From assembly GCF_014219065.1 (NCBI RefSeq), contig NZ_JACLGO010000007.1, forward strand, positions 62,001 through 126,000: 64,000 nt of DNA. Reading direction: 5' to 3'. This document shows, piece by piece, positions 60,114-64,000 of this stretch (position 1 is its first letter; each line of letters opens with the position of its first letter). The notes beneath the pieces were generated by a model that had not been told where the DNA came from, did not search any database, and saw only the letters and a program-made list of their open reading frames with translations. The DNA is from Halopseudomonas xiamenensis (GTDB lineage: Bacteria > Pseudomonadota > Gammaproteobacteria > Pseudomonadales > Pseudomonadaceae). A program made the translations under genes and the position numbers.

Positions 60114-60487
60114 CACACACCCATGCTTTCCGCTTTTCCGTAAATCCGCTTTTCAGCCTCGTGCGACTACGCTGCCTGGCCCGCCCTGCGGGGCAGGGAC
60201 TGTTGCTGGCCGTGCTGATGCTGATGCTTGCCAGCACGGCGCAGGCCGCCGGTTCCTCGATGCCCTGGGAAGGGCCGCTGCAAGCCATCCTCGATTCCAT
60301 CCAGGGGCCGGTCGCGCGCATCGTCGCCGTCATCATCATCATCGCCACCGGGCTGGCGCTGGCCTTCGGCGATACGTCGGGTGGCGCCCGCAAGATGATC
60401 CAGATCGTCTTCGGCCTGTCCATCGCCTTCGCGGCGTCGAGCTTCTTCCTGTCCTTCTTCAGCTTCTCCGGCGGGGCTGTCGTATGA
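60110..60487 (+). CDS. trbC: TrbC pilin precursor
   Basis: A 125-aa prepilin: long signal sequence (GQGLLLAVLMLMLASTAQAAG), then SMPWEGPLQAILDSIQGPVARIVAVIIIIATGLALAFGDTSGGARKMIQIVFGLSIAFAASSFFLSFFSF with two membrane spans, the VirB2/TrbC layout. It is probably processed and cyclised with help of the TraF protease. Overlaps both neighbours by 4 bases. Confidence 0.92.
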   Translation: MTHTHAFRFSVNPLFSLVRLRCLARPAGQGLLLAVLMLMLASTAQAAGSSMPWEGPLQAILDSIQGPVARIVAVIIIIATGLALAFGDTSGGARKMIQIVFGLSIAFAASSFFLSFFSFSGGAVV

Positions 60488-60756
60488 GCGCGCCCGAGGA
60501 GTTCGCCGCCGGCTTCGAGGTGCCGCTGCATCGCTCGCTGACCGAGCTGATCCTGCTGGGCGGCGCGCCGCGCACGGTCGCCATCGCCAACGGCACTTTG
60601 GCCGCCGCCGTGGGCCTGGGCCTGCAACTGTGGATTGCCGGGGTCGTGCTCTGGGTGGTCGGCCACTCGCTGGCGGTATGGGGTGCGCGCGTCGATCCGC
60701 AGTTCATGCAGGTCTTCGCCCGGCACATCAAGCACAAGCCGCTGCTGGACGTGTAG
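60484..60756 (+). CDS. trbD: TrbD (VirB3-like)
   Basis: A 90-aa inner-membrane protein with the TrbD/VirB3 pattern EVPLHRSLTELILLGGAPRTVAIANGTLAAAVGLGLQLWIAGVVLWVVGHSLAVWGARVDPQFMQVFARHI. It anchors the TrbE ATPase in the channel. It ends 12 bases before trbE. Confidence 0.92.
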   Translation: MSAPEEFAAGFEVPLHRSLTELILLGGAPRTVAIANGTLAAAVGLGLQLWIAGVVLWVVGHSLAVWGARVDPQFMQVFARHIKHKPLLDV

Positions 60757-60768
60757 GAGGTCGCCGCG

Positions 60769-63216
60769 ATGCTGAACCTTTCCGAATACCGCCAACGACC
60801 GGCCTTGCTGGCCGATTGGCTGCCGTGGGCCGGGCTGGTGGCGCCTGGCGTCGTCCTGAACAAAGACGGGGCATTCCAGCGCACGGCCCGGTTTCGCGGC
60901 CCCGACCTGGACAGCGCGACGCAAGGAGAAATGATCGCCACCACGGCGCGGCTCAACAACGCGCTGCGCCGGCTGGGTTCGGGCTGGGCCTTGTTCATCG
61001 AAGCCGAGCGCCAACCGGCGGCGGCCTATCCGCATTCCGACTTTCCCGAGCCGCTGTCCTGGCTGGTGGAGGAAGAACGCCGGGCCGCGTTCGAGGAATC
61101 GGGCCATCACTTCGAGAGCGCCTATCGCCTGACGCTGGCCTACCTGCCGCCGGAGGAATCCCGTGCCCGCGCGGCCAAGATGCTCTATGAGAACGCGCCG
61201 GGCGATGGCGTGGATTGGCGTGGTCGGCTCGATGCCTTCGTGGCGGAAACCGATCGCGTGTTCGACCTGCTCGATGGCGTCATGCCGGAAATCGCCTGGC
61301 TGAACGACAGCGAGACGTTGACCTATCTGCATTCGACCGTTTCGACGCGGTGCTATCGGATCGGCGTGCCGGAGGTGCCGTTCCACCTCGATGCGCTGCT
61401 GGCAGACTGCCCGCTGGTCGGTGGCCTAGCGCCCATGCTGGGCGATGCGCACCTGCGTGTGGTGTCGGTGCGGGGTTTTCCGACTTCGACCTGGCCGGGT
61501 CTGCTGGACGACCTCAACCGGCTGGGCTTCGCCTATCGCTGGAGCACGCGCTTTCTCTGCATGGACAAGGCCGAGGCGGAAAAGGAACTCGGCCGCCTGC
61601 GCCGCCAATGGTTCGCCAAGCGCAAGAACGTCCTGGCCTTGCTGCGCGAAACCCTCTTCCAGCAGGAAAGCCCGCTGGTGGATACCGACGCCAGCAACAA
61701 GGCCGCCGATGCCGACGCCGCCATGCAGGAGCTGGGCAGCGATCAGGTCGCCTTCGGCTATCTCACCGCGACGGTGACGGTGCTCGACGCCGACCCGGCC
61801 GTGGCGGATGAGAAGCAGCGCTTGGTGGAGCGCGTCATCCAGGGACGCGGCTTCGTCACCATCCCCGAAACGCTCAACGCGGTGGATGCCTGGCTGTCCT
61901 CGATCCCCGGCAACGCCTACGCCAACGTTCGCCAGCCCATCGTGTCCACGCTGAACCTGGCGCACATGATGCCGGTGTCGGCGGTATGGGCCGGGCCGGA
62001 GAAAAACGACCATCTGGACGGCCCGCCGCTGATCGTCACGCGCACCGATGGCGCCACGCCGTTCCGGCTGGTGACGCACATCGGCGACGTGGGGCACACG
62101 CTGGTCGCCGGCCCGACCGGCATGGGCAAGTCGGTGCTGCTGGCCACGCTGGCGATGCAGTTCCGCCGCTATCCCGGTTCGCGGATATTCGCGTTCGATA
62201 TGGGCCGGTCGATGCGGGCCACCATCCTCGGCCTGGGCGGCGAGCATTACGACCTCGGCGCCGATGGCGGCATCGCGTTCCAGCCGCTCGCACGCATCGA
62301 CCGCGAGGGCTACCGCACCTGGGCGGCCGAATGGCTGGAAGGCCGCCTGCTGCACGAGGGCGTGACGGTCGGCCCCGACGAGAAGGCGGCCATCTGGTCA
62401 GCGCTGGTCAGTCTCGCCGGGGCGCCGGTGGAGCAGCGCACGCTGACCGGGTTTTCCGTACTGCTGCAATCGAACGTGCTGCGCCAGGCGCTGGCACCTT
62501 ATGTACTCGGCGGCGCCCACGGCAAGCTGCTGGACGCCGAAAGTGACCGGCTGGGCAGCGGCGACGTGCAAGGCTTCGAGATGGAAGAACTGATGCACAG
62601 CCCCGCCGCGGTGCAGGCGGTGTTGCGCTACCTGTTCGCCCGCTTCGACGAGCGCTTCGATGGCGCGCCCACACTGCTGATCCTCGATGAAGCCTGGCTG
62701 TTCCTTGATGAGCCGGCCTTTGCCGCGCGCATCCGCCAGTGGCTCAAGACGCTGCGCAAGAAGAACGTGTCGGTGATCTTCGCCACGCAGAGTCTGGCGG
62801 ATATCAAGGATTCGAGCATCGCGCCCGCGATCATCGAAAGCTGCGCCAGCCGCATCTTCCTGCCCAACCCGCAGGCGACCGAACCGCAGATTCGCACGAT
62901 CTACCAGGGCTTCGGCCTCAACGGCCGGCAGATCGAGATCGTCGCCACCGCACAGCCCAAGCGCGACTACTACTACCAGTCGCGCCTGGGCAACCGCCTG
63001 TTCGACCTCGACCTGGGGCCGGCAACGCTGGCCTTCGCGGGTGCTTCCACACCGCAGGACCAGCGCGACATCGACCGCGTGCTGGCCGAGGCCGGATTGC
63101 CCGGCTTCGCCGGCGCATGGCTGCGCCATCGCGGCCTTGGCTGGGCCGCCGACCTGCTGCCGTCCGCACCGGCGGCCGCTTCCTTCCTTTCCCAACCACA
63201 GGAGAACCTGCCATGA
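60769..63216 (+). CDS. trbE: TrbE conjugal ATPase (VirB4-like)
   Basis: An 815-aa ATPase of the mating channel. The N-terminal VirB4/CagE region (LNLSEYRQRPALLADWLPWAGLVAPGVVLNKDGAFQRTARFRG) precedes Walker A GPTGMGKSVLL (from residue 448) and Walker B TLLILDEAWLFLD; NVSVIFATQSLADI is the conserved downstream motif. A tight Walker site and full length suggest it is functional. Overlaps trbJ by 4 bases. Confidence 0.95.
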   Translation: MLNLSEYRQRPALLADWLPWAGLVAPGVVLNKDGAFQRTARFRGPDLDSATQGEMIATTARLNNALRRLGSGWALFIEAERQPAAAYPHSDFPEPLSWLVEEERRAAFEESGHHFESAYRLTLAYLPPEESRARAAKMLYENAPGDGVDWRGRLDAFVAETDRVFDLLDGVMPEIAWLNDSETLTYLHSTVSTRCYRIGVPEVPFHLDALLADCPLVGGLAPMLGDAHLRVVSVRGFPTSTWPGLLDDLNRLGFAYRWSTRFLCMDKAEAEKELGRLRRQWFAKRKNVLALLRETLFQQESPLVDTDASNKAADADAAMQELGSDQVAFGYLTATVTVLDADPAVADEKQRLVERVIQGRGFVTIPETLNAVDAWLSSIPGNAYANVRQPIVSTLNLAHMMPVSAVWAGPEKNDHLDGPPLIVTRTDGATPFRLVTHIGDVGHTLVAGPTGMGKSVLLATLAMQFRRYPGSRIFAFDMGRSMRATILGLGGEHYDLGADGGIAFQPLARIDREGYRTWAAEWLEGRLLHEGVTVGPDEKAAIWSALVSLAGAPVEQRTLTGFSVLLQSNVLRQALAPYVLGGAHGKLLDAESDRLGSGDVQGFEMEELMHSPAAVQAVLRYLFARFDERFDGAPTLLILDEAWLFLDEPAFAARIRQWLKTLRKKNVSVIFATQSLADIKDSSIAPAIIESCASRIFLPNPQATEPQIRTIYQGFGLNGRQIEIVATAQPKRDYYYQSRLGNRLFDLDLGPATLAFAGASTPQDQRDIDRVLAEAGLPGFAGAWLRHRGLGWAADLLPSAPAAASFLSQPQENLP

Positions 63217-63950
63217 AGCCCCGTGTGCTTTCCACGACCCTCGCCGCCGTACTGTCGGTGTCGCTGCTGACCACGCCGCCGGCATCGGCGTTCACCGTGT
63301 TCGATCCCTCGAACTTCGTGCAGAACACGCTGACCGCGATCCGCACGTTGGAGCAGATCAACAACCAGATCAACCAGCTCCAGAACGAAGCCCAGATGCT
63401 GACGAACCAGGCGCGCAACCTGACCCGCCTCGACTTCAACATCGTCAATCGGCTGCGCTCCACGCTGGCCACCACCGAACGCCTCATCGCCGAGGCGCAA
63501 GGGCTGGCCTACGACGTGCAGAACCTCGACCAGGAGTTCGCACGGCTTTACCCGGAGCAGTACGCCGCCACGGTCAGCGGCGATCAGATGTACCAGGATG
63601 CCCAGGAACGCTGGAAGCACACGCTCAATGGCCTGCACACCGCGATGCGGATGCAGGCGCAGGTGTCCGAGAATCTGCGCGAAGACGAAAGTGCGCTGGC
63701 CGATTTGGTCGGCCAGAGCCAGTCGGCGACCGGCGCCTTGCAGGCCATGCAGGCGACCAACCAGCTTCTCGCCCTGCAGGCCAAGCAGACCATCCAGGCG
63801 CAGCAACTCCAGTTGACGCAGGAGCGTGCCGCGTCGCTCGAACTGGCCCGCCAGGCGGCGGAGATCGAGCGATCCCGCGAAGTGCGGCGGCGTTTCCTCG
63901 GCGAAGGCACGCCGTACACGCCGCATCCGGTTCAGTTCTACGGCAACTGA
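63213..63950 (+). CDS. trbJ: TrbJ (VirB5-like)
   Basis: A 245-aa periplasmic protein with a signal peptide (MKPRVLSTTLAAVLSVSLLTTPPASAF) and a mostly helical, Gln/Asn-rich mature part (FVQNTLTAIRTLEQINNQINQLQNEAQMLTNQARNLTRLDF), the TrbJ pattern. VirB5-like proteins are minor components of the pilus tip. CAGGAGAACCTGCC precedes the start. Confidence 0.92.
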   Translation: MKPRVLSTTLAAVLSVSLLTTPPASAFTVFDPSNFVQNTLTAIRTLEQINNQINQLQNEAQMLTNQARNLTRLDFNIVNRLRSTLATTERLIAEAQGLAYDVQNLDQEFARLYPEQYAATVSGDQMYQDAQERWKHTLNGLHTAMRMQAQVSENLREDESALADLVGQSQSATGALQAMQATNQLLALQAKQTIQAQQLQLTQERAASLELARQAAEIERSREVRRRFLGEGTPYTPHPVQFYGN

Positions 63951-63961
63951 CGGAGGCCGCC

Positions 63962-64000
63962 ATGCGATGCGTCCCCATGTTGCCGGTATTGCTGCTGGCC
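63962..64000 (+). CDS. Partial: start of a small secreted or lipoprotein gene (TrbK-like position)
   Basis: MRCVPMLPVLLLA is a signal-like start, 11 bases after the trbJ stop, with CGGAGG as ribosome site. In RP4 and Tn4371-type operons a small lipoprotein (TrbK-like) or trbL follows trbJ. The window ends after 13 codons. Confidence 0.5.
   Translation, partial: MRCVPMLPVLLLA

Overview
The window looks like the chromosome of a Pseudomonadaceae-type gammaproteobacterium carrying two layers of accessory DNA. The evidence for the host is selO, a pair of long acyl-CoA dehydrogenases of the DmdC/PA0506-PA0508 type, and Pseudomonas-style nic genes. The genus cannot be fixed from this sequence alone. 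No rRNA, tRNA, CRISPR array or insertion sequence was found.

Region 1 (1-20410), chromosome with a catabolic island. selO and a first acyl-CoA dehydrogenase are divergent. A second paralogous dehydrogenase lies at 18401-20188. Between the two sits a cluster for an N-heteroaromatic acid. One leftward operon holds a TrxR-like ferredoxin reductase, a 2Fe-2S ferredoxin, a VanA-like Rieske oxygenase, a xylose-isomerase-like TIM-barrel protein and a DcaP-type porin. Opposite it run a tripartite tricarboxylate transporter (TctC-B-A) and an EamA permease. After these come nicXR (leftward) and nicCDEF (rightward), the lower route from 6-hydroxynicotinate or a related acid through 2,5-dihydroxypyridine, N-formylmaleamate, maleamate and maleate to fumarate. 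nicAB are absent, so the Rieske system probably makes the entry intermediate. A near-identical 33-bp element lies in front of both divergent promoter regions and suggests co-regulation.

Region 2 (about 20410 to beyond 64000), a Tn4371-family integrative and conjugative element. A TTTTTTAT sequence inside the terminator of the second dehydrogenase is the likely left attachment site, followed by the tyrosine integrase. The backbone order is int, radC-like, parB, DUF736, DUF2958, DUF2285, AlpA-like, repA, oriV-like iterons, parA, DUF2840, traF, rlxS, then traR, eexN, traG, a ribbon-helix-helix gene, trbB, C, D, E and J. A lipoprotein gene is cut by the window end. The right end lies outside.

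Cargo sits at three points. Between int and radC are a DUF1016 nuclease and a probable defence cassette: a ribbon-helix-helix regulator, an SMC/RloC-like ATPase with a CxxC motif, and a GHKL ATPase ending in a PD-(D/E)XK-like motif. The cassette is bracketed by about 120-bp direct repeats. Between DUF736 and DUF2958 is a less GC-rich pair: a caspase-like protease and an XRE regulator. Between the relaxase and traR is a divalent-metal resistance module: a BlaI-type repressor, an M56 protease, CzcCBA-type efflux, HupE/UreJ, an anchor protein, a small periplasmic protein and an MFS exporter with a His-rich tail. Two copies of an ACCGAT-N5-ATCGGT palindrome flank its regulatory genes.
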